Shown here piece after piece: positions 37,401 to 45,546 of a stretch of 64,000 bases of DNA; position 1 is the first letter of the stretch; each line of letters begins with the position of its first letter. The stretch spans positions 620,001-684,000 of the forward strand of contig NZ_FNCZ01000001.1 of the NCBI RefSeq assembly GCF_900099995.1. The letters run 5' to 3'. A program made the translations under genes and the position numbers. Under the pieces are notes generated by a model. It worked only from the letters and a program-made list of their open reading frames with translations, searched no databases and was not told where the DNA came from. This stretch comes from Winogradskyella thalassocola (GTDB lineage: Bacteria > Bacteroidota > Bacteroidia > Flavobacteriales > Flavobacteriaceae).

Positions 37401-37658
37401 CTTTTGTTCAGAGAAACCTATATAACTAAATTGAAGTATGTCTCCTTTATTTGCGTCAATTGAATAAACACCATTAAAATCTGTATTAGTTCCTTTATTC
37501 TTTCCAACAACGAGGATCGATACACCTGGCATAGGCATTCCATCTTCTAATGCAGTGACTTTACCAGTTATTTGAATTTCTTGAGCTTGTAAATTACAGA
37601 ATGATGTAATTATAAAGACACAGAGAAATGCAGTAAGTTTAAAATGTTTAATTCCCAT
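34473..37658 (-). CDS. SusC/RagA-type TonB-linked outer-membrane transporter
   Basis: Outer-membrane importer of 1061 residues. Signal peptide about 1-25, carboxypeptidase-regulatory-like domain about 27-110, plug about 115-235 with the SusC signature (LAGKVAGVDI, RGNTKF, PLYVIDGVPMDN), then a 22-strand-type barrel to the C-terminal Phe. It pairs with the SusD protein for energised import of glycan fragments. Its promoter region carries a bipartite element (37755-37829) also found upstream of the NodB-like gene. Confidence 0.96.
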   Translation of the reverse strand: MGIKHFKLTAFLCVFIITSFCNLQAQEIQITGKVTALEDGMPMPGVSILVVGKNKGTNTDFNGVYSIDANKGDILQFSYIGFSEQKITIGDNSVIDIQLVESVEALNEVVVTALGISRKEQALGYAISKVDGEELAEIKSINAVNSLAGKVAGVDIAQPNTGSGGSSKIIIRGNTKFNGSNQPLYVIDGVPMDNNSFGQAGQYGGQDLGDGISSVNSDDIETISVLKGPAAAALYGSRGGNGVVLITTKSFNKNSKSKFNINFSTNSTFDEVISGYEDVQHVYGQGIGTPPRDIGDATGMWSWGGKMDPDLQFISFDGQYRDYGVKKDNIESFFRTGYTIQNTISLSGGNESANLLFSASDVKMEDIVPNSGLHRNNFTLKGYMKMWEKLTLDAKVNFTIEDVDNRPYLGYSGANTALALLGLPGNIDQQWLRDSAVDANGDYVFWNSATRIINPYYSLYQMKNESKKNRVLGYASLNYNITDWLDFKFKSGIDTFTYDYYNYSPRTTPLAEWGELTKIDSRTTEINTEFLISANKEINDNWSIGASLGGNIMNFESSTNSILGKNQGSEDVISINNYNEFIVGRDNPRKSVRSFYGFANVSFKDYAFIDVTGRQDWSSTLKKGNNGYFYPSVTGALVLTKAIENLKSKTISYAKLRASYAEVGGDTDPYAYNTFFDYPYSSNGANFSTVNDNTYFTNINPSRTKGYEFGLDAKLFNWRVGLDITHYNQTTYDEIMNIPISNSNGFESASINAGEINNKGWEVMVNIVPIKTEDMRWDLTFNFAHNENEIVELHEEAKTQTIARADWISSLITAEEGGSYGDIVGYDFKRTDDGTPIIGPNGLPLRSDEQVSLGNGQYKFTGGITNAIQYKGFKLRALIQVKSGADILSMTNQKLHQQGAHIATLEGREGWAMSESERESAGELPSSWVATGGYLAQGVIEDGVGVDGNPNYRSNDVYVDPKDYWGSIANSHIIKPFIYDASYVKLREVSLSYSLGPKALKNIKYLNGLTFSIIGRNLWLIHSNVPNVDPESTYNISNGQGYEYGSLPQRRSYGFNLTAKF

Positions 37659-37754
37659 GAAAAATTGAATTTAGAATTATAAGGCTTTTAAAGAAACGTA
37701 AAAAAAGTACCCTAAAAAGTTAGTTGTTAGTAATACAATGGATAATTATTATAG

Positions 37755-37829
37755 TATTCTCAAATATATATATAAAAACTTCTAAATTCATAACAAGACA
37801 CTTCTGAATAATGAAGAAAAGACAAAACT
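37755..37829 (-). promoter_or_regulatory. Bipartite promoter element of the SusC operon
   Basis: TATTCTCAAATATA (37755-37768; the reverse strand reads TATATTTG, a -7 box) and AAAAGACAAAACT (37817-37829) are 48 bases apart. The same 14-mer and 13-mer occur 49 bases apart upstream of the NodB-like gene (59502-59577). Position and conservation suggest a promoter plus an activator site. Confidence 0.65.
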
Positions 37830-37878
37830 GATAAAGGTTTGAGCAGTTCGTATAAATTTCCGTTTTTAATTTATGTAG

Positions 37879-39105
37879 TTAGATATTAGACCATCTAATT
37901 AAGGCTTCTAAATAGTAGTAGTCCGCATAATTTAGTGGAGCATCTGTCTCATTATTCTCATGAAAATTGCCTACAGAATGTTTTAAGATAAAGCCTCCGT
38001 TTTCGTTTTTTTGAGATAAATACTCATCAGAAGAAAGTGTTCTCAAGATGGTTTCAGCGTAGTCTAAATATTCTTTTTTATGTTCTAAATCAAAAGCTTG
38101 TAATTCTAGTAATGCCGATGCTACGATAGCTGCTGCTGAGGCGTCTCGTGGAATCTCTTCTGCACTTACGGCATCATAATCCCAATTAGGGATATTATCA
38201 TTTGGAATTTTATCGTTATTCATTATATAATCTGCAATTTTCTTAGCTTGCTCTAGGAATATTTTATGCCCCGATTCTTTATAAGCTTCCGTATAACCAT
38301 ACAAACCCCATGCCTGTCCACGCGCCCAAGCAGACTCGTCAGCGAAGCCTTGAAAATTTACTTTTTTACGTACTTCACCCGTAATATGATCATAGTCTAT
38401 GATATGATAACAACTATAATCAGGTCTATACTGGTTTTTAATGGTAGTTGTGGCGTGTGCATTCGCGATATTTGAAAACGTTGAATCTGCCGTATGCTTA
38501 GTGGCTTGATATAACAAATTCAAGTTCATCATATTATCAATAATAATAGGCATATCTAATCCTTTTCCTTGAATCCATGGAGCATCAGTATCCCAAGACT
38601 GGATTACTTTTGCAACGGGTCTGTAACGTGTACTTAACGATTTTGCCGCATCAACAACGGCTTGTTTATAGGTTTCGTTTCCAGTAAGACGATAGCCTTG
38701 TCCAAAAGAGTTTTGTATCATAAATCCAACATCGTGGTTCCATTTTACAAATTGAGCGGAGTCTAAGGCCTCTGTAAACTTTTCGGCCTCTATTTTCCAC
38801 TTATTGTCTTTTGTTTGTTCGTATAAATACCACAGTGAGCCTGGAAAAAAACCACAAGTCCAATCTTGTTTATAGGCCATTCTAAGCGACCCATCATTGT
38901 TTAAACTTCTGGGATTTAACAATTGTGAAATGGTATCTATTCTACTTATTAAATAATCGTATTGATGTTCTGTAAGTGAAAACACTCTGTCTATAAGTTC
39001 TTGCTTTGTTTCCGCTTTATGTTCTTTAACCTCAACCTTGTTTTTACAAGATGTTAACGATAAAATCGAAATAGTAATGGCTATAAACCTTATTGATAAC
39101 GTCAT
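37879..39105 (-). CDS. GH88 unsaturated glucuronyl hydrolase, lipoprotein
   Basis: Periplasmic lipoprotein (lipobox LTSC, Cys20) of 408 residues that hydrates and releases the 4,5-unsaturated uronic acid left by polysaccharide lyases. The (alpha/alpha)6 barrel carries the two key acids Asp125 in NHDVGFM and Asp190 in IIDNMMNL, and the family stretch ESAWARGQAWGLYGY (about 262-276). The product rearranges to the KduI substrate, linking it to kduI-kduD. Last gene of the eight-gene operon starting at 55117. GH88 is favoured over GH105 because of these motifs. Confidence 0.92.
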   Translation of the reverse strand: MTLSIRFIAITISILSLTSCKNKVEVKEHKAETKQELIDRVFSLTEHQYDYLISRIDTISQLLNPRSLNNDGSLRMAYKQDWTCGFFPGSLWYLYEQTKDNKWKIEAEKFTEALDSAQFVKWNHDVGFMIQNSFGQGYRLTGNETYKQAVVDAAKSLSTRYRPVAKVIQSWDTDAPWIQGKGLDMPIIIDNMMNLNLLYQATKHTADSTFSNIANAHATTTIKNQYRPDYSCYHIIDYDHITGEVRKKVNFQGFADESAWARGQAWGLYGYTEAYKESGHKIFLEQAKKIADYIMNNDKIPNDNIPNWDYDAVSAEEIPRDASAAAIVASALLELQAFDLEHKKEYLDYAETILRTLSSDEYLSQKNENGGFILKHSVGNFHENNETDAPLNYADYYYLEALIRWSNI

Positions 39106-39131
39106 ATCTATTCTATTAATTTTTACAAAAA

Positions 39132-40790
39132 TTATTGTTTTTCTGATAATGCTCTTCTCGATTTCAACTCGCTTTCAATTTTATCCATTGTTTTATTATC
39201 GAGTGGATAAAAGCTCATAACACCAGCGACTAGAAAACTACCTGCAGCAGGGATTAAACTTACCATCAAAAGTATCCCAAAAGCAGATTCAGTTGTCTGG
39301 GTGGTATTAGCTTTGAATCCATAATATGCTAATATCCATCCCGCTAAAGCCGCTCCGATGGTAAGTCCAAATTTTTGAGCCATTGTAGATGCCGACATAA
39401 TTAAACCGGTAGCGCGCCTGTTATTCTTCCATTCAGAATAACTCGCCGTATCTGTATACATCGCAAATAAGATTGGGGCTGGTGGACCTGAAGCTAAACT
39501 TACAATGATGTTAAGCGCAAATATCATAGTAATATTAGATTTGTCGACAAAGAAGAATAGTGCTGTAAAAGTACCAGCAATGAGTTGGCATGCAATTACA
39601 ACTTTCTTTTTACCAAATCTGTTACATAATTTCTCAGTAAAAGAAATGGCTATGATGGTGACTATAGTTCCTGACACTAAAAATGAACTCACTAGAGATT
39701 CATCTTCTATGTAGTACTTAAAATAATACATAACTGATCCATATCGAATGGCAACATAGGCTAAACTTATAACTCCAACCAACAACAACACCAACCAAGG
39801 TTTATTGCTAAATAAGTCTTTAAAATCATTTTTGATATTTGTTTTCTGTTCTTTGGGAGGTGATACGCGCTCTTTGGTGGTATAGAATGTGATTAGAAAC
39901 ATGATAACGGACATAATTCCAAATACGATCATGACACCTTGAAACCCTTTAGCCTCATTTACCACTTCAACTGATAATTCTTTAGATGAAATATCTTCTT
40001 CAAAATAAGATGAAGGGTTTAAAGTATATGTTCCAAAACCTTCTTCAAGATATAAAATACCTGTAGTAGCATCAATGTCACTTTCTAAATCTTTTCTATA
40101 AACAATTACGGTTACGTTTTTGGTTAAAAGGGTATCTTCACCTAAATCTGCATTTAAAACTAATTTTGATGCGCCAACCCCATTTTCAGTAATAACAATT
40201 TGATTGGTATTTAATTCTGCTGAAAATACACTTGTATTATCCATTCCTATGCTATTTACTAGAGGAAGCGTTAATGCTTGTACTAGTAATCCTCCAGTAA
40301 ACGCAAACATAAATCTGTATTGTGAAAAACTTGCGCGCTGTGAAGGACTCGCAGAAACAACTCCCATTAATGAAGAGTAAGGGATATTTATAGCCGTGTA
40401 CACCATCATCATAAGTGTGTAGGATACATAGGCGTATATAATTTTACCTGTTAGGCTAAAATCTGGGGTTGTAAAAGTTAGTACTCCTACCAATGCAAAT
40501 GGTAAGGCTAGCCATAAAATAAAAGGACGGAATTTACCCCATTTTGTATTTGTACGATCTGCAATAAGTCCCATTACGGGGTCATTTATGGAATCCCATA
40601 TTTTTGTAATTAAAAACATGGTACCTACTACAGCTGCTGGCAAGCCAAAAATATCGGTATAAAAGTACAGTTGAAAAATCATTAAGGTCTGCCACACCAG
40701 ATTTGAAGCCGTATCCCCTAAACTAAAACCTATTTTTTCTTTTATCGATATATTTTCCTCTACACCAATACTTTGTTTTTCTGACTCCAT
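39132..40790 (-). CDS. GPH-family (MelB-like) sugar:cation symporter with periplasmic insert
   Basis: Inner-membrane MFS transporter of 552 residues. Family features are SLGDTASNLVWQ near the N-terminus and WDSINDPVMGLIADRTNTKWGKFRPF (split around 65-90). Twelve hydrophobic helices can be drawn. Between helices 5 and 6 lies a ~105-residue hydrophilic, beta-rich segment (about 179-283) predicted on the periplasmic side; typical MelB proteins near 470 residues lack it. It probably imports oligosaccharides for the cytoplasmic GH78 and GH94-like enzymes encoded just upstream. Its ATG abuts the preceding stop with no gap. Confidence 0.9.
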   Translation of the reverse strand: MESEKQSIGVEENISIKEKIGFSLGDTASNLVWQTLMIFQLYFYTDIFGLPAAVVGTMFLITKIWDSINDPVMGLIADRTNTKWGKFRPFILWLALPFALVGVLTFTTPDFSLTGKIIYAYVSYTLMMMVYTAINIPYSSLMGVVSASPSQRASFSQYRFMFAFTGGLLVQALTLPLVNSIGMDNTSVFSAELNTNQIVITENGVGASKLVLNADLGEDTLLTKNVTVIVYRKDLESDIDATTGILYLEEGFGTYTLNPSSYFEEDISSKELSVEVVNEAKGFQGVMIVFGIMSVIMFLITFYTTKERVSPPKEQKTNIKNDFKDLFSNKPWLVLLLVGVISLAYVAIRYGSVMYYFKYYIEDESLVSSFLVSGTIVTIIAISFTEKLCNRFGKKKVVIACQLIAGTFTALFFFVDKSNITMIFALNIIVSLASGPPAPILFAMYTDTASYSEWKNNRRATGLIMSASTMAQKFGLTIGAALAGWILAYYGFKANTTQTTESAFGILLMVSLIPAAGSFLVAGVMSFYPLDNKTMDKIESELKSRRALSEKQ

Positions 40791-43097
40791 TTAATTTGTA
40801 TTACTTTTTCCTATTTGAAAATCTATTGCAATTTCCTTCTTGATTAGTCCAGATTCTGGTACTTCAATAAAACCATCTGTTTGTTCTTTACCGTCAACTA
40901 ACACCTTTTGTATATCACCTCTTTTTATCGTGACATTGAATGTAGTACCTCTGAAAACTCTTTTATATGATACCGTATTCCAAAACGAAGGTATTTGCGG
41001 TTGAATAGTAACTCCTTTTAGTGTTCTTTTGAATCCTAAAAGATTATCAAAACAGTTGAGCATATTCCAAGCCACAGTACCTGTTCGCCATGGGTCGTCA
41101 GAGACGTGTCTATCTTTTCGTAATGCCGAAGGTCCTACATAACTATTGGGTTGTGCATAAGGTTCTGATTTCTCCTCAGAAGGTAGAATTCTTTTAAAGG
41201 TTTCAAAGGCTTTATCGTTTCTTCCTGCAGCATAATCTGCGGCAATCTTAAAGGATGCGGCATGACAATAGACGTTTCCATTGGTAAAATTACCCTGTGG
41301 AATCCCAGTTATAGAACCGATGTCTTTATTGTATTTTGTAAATGGTGGCCAATTATGAACAGGACCAACAGGTGTATCTACCATAGGTTCCACTTTTTTC
41401 ATGATATCTTCATATTTTTCAGCATCAATAATGCCTGCAAGTACAGCCCATGACTGCGGATTTATGAAAACTTGCCCTTCTTCTGAAGCGTTATCTCCAA
41501 CTTTATTTCCTGCATCAGTATAGGCATAAATAAAATGATCTTCATCCCATCCGTATTTTAAGATATTGGCTTTAATTTCATGATATCTTTCGGCACATTG
41601 TGTTGCTATTTTTGTGTCCCCTTTCCAACGCGCAATTTCTTCAACAACCTTAAGCGCTTTTGCCAGTGCAATACTCATCCAAACACCTTCTCCTTTTCCT
41701 TCGGCTCCAACACGGTCCATTAGGTCATTCCAGTCACCATGTCTTATTAATGCTAAGCCATGTTCTCCTCTGTCGTTCCATAGAAAATCTAAAGCTTTTA
41801 AGTTGTGATTCCAGATGGTATCTTCGCCACTATCAGAATATGCTACAACTCTATCTAACATACTAAGATCTCCTGTTTCTCGAAGTATTGAATATGTGGC
41901 GTGACTGATCCAACTTGGGGAATCTGAATAATGTTTATCTGCAGCAGCGACCTCCATGGAAGATACTCTAAATGCTCTTGGACAAAACCCACTGTTTTTT
42001 TGGTTTTCGAGGGCTTTTTCTAACATTTTTAAAGCGCGGTCAGGGTCTATAATGGTGACGCCTGCAGCATCTTGCAGTGTATCGCGATAGCCCTTAAAAT
42101 AAAACCTCGCCCAATCTGCCATAAGATGTAACTGATGTTTCATCCAAACATTAAACAGATTATTAAAATCCGCATCTGGCGTATTTAATTCTGAAAGGCC
42201 TAATCTGGCTATATTTTGTTTTTTAATTGTTTCAAGTTCGGCATCAATACGTTCACTATTGGCATATAAGGCTGTAAACTCATCGGCTTCTGCTTCATCA
42301 AATACAATACCCATTACAATATTAATCCGTTGTTCAGCTCCATCATCTAGATTTAAATTGTGCTGTAAGGCAGACACCATATATTCTGTTGAAGCATCAC
42401 TATCACTTAATTGTCCTTTAACTATACATTCTGGCATTTCAAAACTGAGGCTGTGGCCTAAGAACACATCTCGGCTAATATCAAAGTGATCAAAAGGCAC
42501 ATCGGTATACGTAAATGCACGATATTTCTCAGTCATAACACTTACCGATCGGTTTCTAAAAAATAACCTCTGTTTTTCTGTATCGTGATATCCGTCTACC
42601 GCTGAATTATAGCCATAGGTTAAATTTACTCCATCTAAAATCACTTTTGCTACGCTAAATACGGATATATCTCGTGGTCTACTAGACTCATTCAATACAT
42701 TTAAAGACCATATTTCGCCGGCTTCTTTACGTGGTACAAATATTTGAAATGTGACTTTAATACCATTTTTTTTACTCTCTAAAGTTGTATATCCTAATCC
42801 ATGAGTACAACTATAGTTGTCTAATTCAACACCAGTTGTTTTTGGTGATACGGACCACACTTCTTTAGTTTCGTTATCTCTTATATAGATATGTCTTGGT
42901 GCACTTCTGTCATCTTGTTTTCCAAATAAGTTAGTCAGAACTCCTGCTTCATTTTGATACAATGAAAAGCCATTAAGGTTTTGTCCCACACTAGCCAAGT
43001 ATGTTGGGTTCCACAACATATTAAACCAATCTCGAGGCGGTTGTGGGTTTGTTATTTTATACTCTAGTCCATTATTTATAAAACTACCGTATTTCAT
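40791..43097 (-). CDS. GH94-like glycoside phosphorylase
   Basis: Cytoplasmic enzyme of 768 residues without signal peptide. It has the GH94 plan: N-terminal beta-sandwich, (alpha/alpha)6 catalytic barrel and C-terminal beta region. Motifs GYRDTLQD (336-343) and HGDWNDLMDRVG (453-464), with the acid catalyst in DWND, are typical of inverting phosphorylases such as cellobiose phosphorylase. Phosphorolysis would give a sugar 1-phosphate and save ATP. The acceptor is unknown, and nothing in the locus suggests cellobiose. It sits between GH78 and the GPH importer in one operon. Confidence 0.85.
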   Translation of the reverse strand: MKYGSFINNGLEYKITNPQPPRDWFNMLWNPTYLASVGQNLNGFSLYQNEAGVLTNLFGKQDDRSAPRHIYIRDNETKEVWSVSPKTTGVELDNYSCTHGLGYTTLESKKNGIKVTFQIFVPRKEAGEIWSLNVLNESSRPRDISVFSVAKVILDGVNLTYGYNSAVDGYHDTEKQRLFFRNRSVSVMTEKYRAFTYTDVPFDHFDISRDVFLGHSLSFEMPECIVKGQLSDSDASTEYMVSALQHNLNLDDGAEQRINIVMGIVFDEAEADEFTALYANSERIDAELETIKKQNIARLGLSELNTPDADFNNLFNVWMKHQLHLMADWARFYFKGYRDTLQDAAGVTIIDPDRALKMLEKALENQKNSGFCPRAFRVSSMEVAAADKHYSDSPSWISHATYSILRETGDLSMLDRVVAYSDSGEDTIWNHNLKALDFLWNDRGEHGLALIRHGDWNDLMDRVGAEGKGEGVWMSIALAKALKVVEEIARWKGDTKIATQCAERYHEIKANILKYGWDEDHFIYAYTDAGNKVGDNASEEGQVFINPQSWAVLAGIIDAEKYEDIMKKVEPMVDTPVGPVHNWPPFTKYNKDIGSITGIPQGNFTNGNVYCHAASFKIAADYAAGRNDKAFETFKRILPSEEKSEPYAQPNSYVGPSALRKDRHVSDDPWRTGTVAWNMLNCFDNLLGFKRTLKGVTIQPQIPSFWNTVSYKRVFRGTTFNVTIKRGDIQKVLVDGKEQTDGFIEVPESGLIKKEIAIDFQIGKSNTN

Positions 43098-43114
43098 ATT
43101 AATATTTTATTTTT

Positions 43115-45493
43115 TTACAATGATATCGTTTGTTTTCCTTCAGCCAGTGCCACCGATTTCCCTTTCCATTTAAACTCACCTGTGAGGTCTTTTGGCATTG
43201 AAACCTCTGCATTTATCTTATTATCATTCGTTGCATAGCGAACGACAATCATACCTTGAGGATGAGGGAATTGGACTTCAAGTTTATTTAGTCTTCCTAA
43301 ATTTGGTTCGATTATAACTGACTTGAATGAGTGTTCGCCTGGATATATTCCGGCAACGGTATGAATAAAATCGAAGTTTGGACTCGAGCTCCATGCATGA
43401 CACTCTGAGCGCGGATTAATGTCGGTTTCACCATAGGTCGTCATGCCATCATCAATCATGCCCCGCCAAGACCCTAATAAATCGAAATACATATCTCCTA
43501 AACCAACCTTTTGCAAGGCTCTGAATACATAAAATTTGAAATAAATGGTCGCTTGAAAAAGGGTCTCGTCTTCAAGTACTTTTTTCATTATGTCAGATTG
43601 AACATCTTGTTTAAATGTATCGGTTAATATACCTAAGATATTTGTGTGCTGTGAGAATTCTTTTTTATCTGGTGTTTCAGCAATAAGTCCTTTTTTTGTA
43701 TCAAAACAGCGGTCTAAAACTGACTTTTTAATGCGTTTAGATAGTATTTGATATGCATTGACTTCTTGTTCTAAATTAAAATAACTGAATACAGCTTGAG
43801 CATGATCTAAGGTTTTGGCAAACTGCAAGGCAATATTTGCAGAATAACCATCATCCGATCCTTGAGGAATACCACTTGGAAAATCAGTAGTCCAATCTGT
43901 AAAATTCCACCATTTTAAATTTGTAATCATACCTGTTTCATCAACGCGAGAAGCAAACCAATCTATTACCGATTTAATTCCGGGAATAAATTGACGTAAA
44001 AATTCAGGATCATTTCGATACATAAAATAATCGTAAATCATATCGACCCAAATCAAAGAAAAAGGTGGTATAATTTGAATTATGTTTGATGGATAACGAC
44101 TTTGGGTTAAACCTTCTGAGGTGCGTGAGTCATCGAATTGTTGTATGGCTTTTCGCATTAATCTATCATCTCCAGATACATAAATTGAGATTAGCGATGC
44201 TATTTTTGTATCACCTATATATTGTAAATTCTCATAATAGGAATCGTAATACATCTCATCGGCAGAATTACGTAATGTTCTCCATGCGGCATCCCAAATT
44301 TTACTTAGAAATGGATCGCCTGTCTCCACTTTTGCTTTTTCTTCAAATGGATATCCTGTAAAAACGCCGTGGTAATCTTCTAAAACTAGAGGTTCTTCTT
44401 TTGTCGTTATTTCTAACTCTACGAAACGATATGTTCTTCGAGAAAGCGGTTTATAAAATCTATTTTTACCACCATTAGGACAAATGACATCATAATACCC
44501 AAATATGGATTTTCCTTTAAAATCGTTGCGATTGCCTTTTAAATCAACCAGGTTTAAATTACCGTCAGAAACTGTTTCATCTGGATTGCTATCTTTTACC
44601 AAAGCCTCAGCATAGGTGATTTTTATTTCACTGTCCTTTCCATGGCTGTACGTTAGTTCTGGGTAACCTGTAGTGTGGTGTTTTTGATCTATTAGAATTT
44701 TTATTTTCGAATTCTTAGGAATTATTGAGGCTTTGTTATTTAAAAAATCGTCATTTTTTTCAATACCACTCACCCGAATAATTTCAGGAAACCTTTCTAC
44801 TTTTTCTTCCATAAAAGGAATGGTTCTTGGTACTAAATGCCAAGCTCCTCCATATAAAAATCCTCTCCCAACAGCGAACTCCGTTGTTGTACTTTTTGGG
44901 CATAACCAGTTGTGGTCGTTAAACTTTAATTGGTTCCAGCCCCAAGGATATTTTGAATCATCAACTCGGTCTCGCGGTCCGGCAGCATAATAAGCGTTCA
45001 TCATTTCACTAGTGATATTAATTGGTGAAAATGCATGATTTTTAATCACTTTCCAATCGGCACTTCCGGTATTAATATCTATGTTGAGGTTTCGGTCTGC
45101 TTGTAAAATAAAAGCCGTTTGGTAAGTCACTTGCGATACACTTCTGTACTCTCCAAAATTCACTACTTCAGCAGCGATAACGTTTTTACCCACGTTTAAT
45201 TGATCGGCTATATCTAGAGTTTCATAGCGTTGGTGTGCTGTATCTCCAATTGATGGTCCGTAACAAACACGTTCTCCATTAACGAAAAGTCTATAACGGT
45301 TGTCGGCAGATACGAAAATGATGAATTCACTTATATTCTTTTCGAGAGTAAAAACATGACGAAAAAGAAAAACACCATAGTCTAGCGTCGATTCGCTTGG
45401 ATGTGTTATCCATTGCGCTTTCCATGTATGTTTAAGTAAATTAATATCTTTTCCGGATCCATTAACTTTTACTTTAGACTCTGGATTTATCAT
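43115..45493 (-). CDS. GH78-type alpha-L-rhamnosidase, cytoplasmic
   Basis: Protein of 792 residues counted from the ATG at 45491-45493; a TTG four codons earlier is possible. No signal peptide. An N-terminal beta-sandwich (WKAQWITHP, ADNRYRLFVNGE, YETLDI) is followed by an (alpha/alpha)6 barrel and C-terminal beta domain. The catalytic region has YYENLQYIGDTKI, with a candidate general-acid Glu. HAWSSSPNFDFIHTVAGI near the C-terminus is characteristic. It should release rhamnose from imported oligosaccharides, in line with the rhamnose-type kinase at the right end of the window. Confidence 0.86.
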   Translation of the reverse strand: MINPESKVKVNGSGKDINLLKHTWKAQWITHPSESTLDYGVFLFRHVFTLEKNISEFIIFVSADNRYRLFVNGERVCYGPSIGDTAHQRYETLDIADQLNVGKNVIAAEVVNFGEYRSVSQVTYQTAFILQADRNLNIDINTGSADWKVIKNHAFSPINITSEMMNAYYAAGPRDRVDDSKYPWGWNQLKFNDHNWLCPKSTTTEFAVGRGFLYGGAWHLVPRTIPFMEEKVERFPEIIRVSGIEKNDDFLNNKASIIPKNSKIKILIDQKHHTTGYPELTYSHGKDSEIKITYAEALVKDSNPDETVSDGNLNLVDLKGNRNDFKGKSIFGYYDVICPNGGKNRFYKPLSRRTYRFVELEITTKEEPLVLEDYHGVFTGYPFEEKAKVETGDPFLSKIWDAAWRTLRNSADEMYYDSYYENLQYIGDTKIASLISIYVSGDDRLMRKAIQQFDDSRTSEGLTQSRYPSNIIQIIPPFSLIWVDMIYDYFMYRNDPEFLRQFIPGIKSVIDWFASRVDETGMITNLKWWNFTDWTTDFPSGIPQGSDDGYSANIALQFAKTLDHAQAVFSYFNLEQEVNAYQILSKRIKKSVLDRCFDTKKGLIAETPDKKEFSQHTNILGILTDTFKQDVQSDIMKKVLEDETLFQATIYFKFYVFRALQKVGLGDMYFDLLGSWRGMIDDGMTTYGETDINPRSECHAWSSSPNFDFIHTVAGIYPGEHSFKSVIIEPNLGRLNKLEVQFPHPQGMIVVRYATNDNKINAEVSMPKDLTGEFKWKGKSVALAEGKQTISL

Positions 45494-45546
45494 ATTTCTT
45501 TTCAATATTATCTTTTAATTAAAATTGTTGACCTCACTAATATAGA

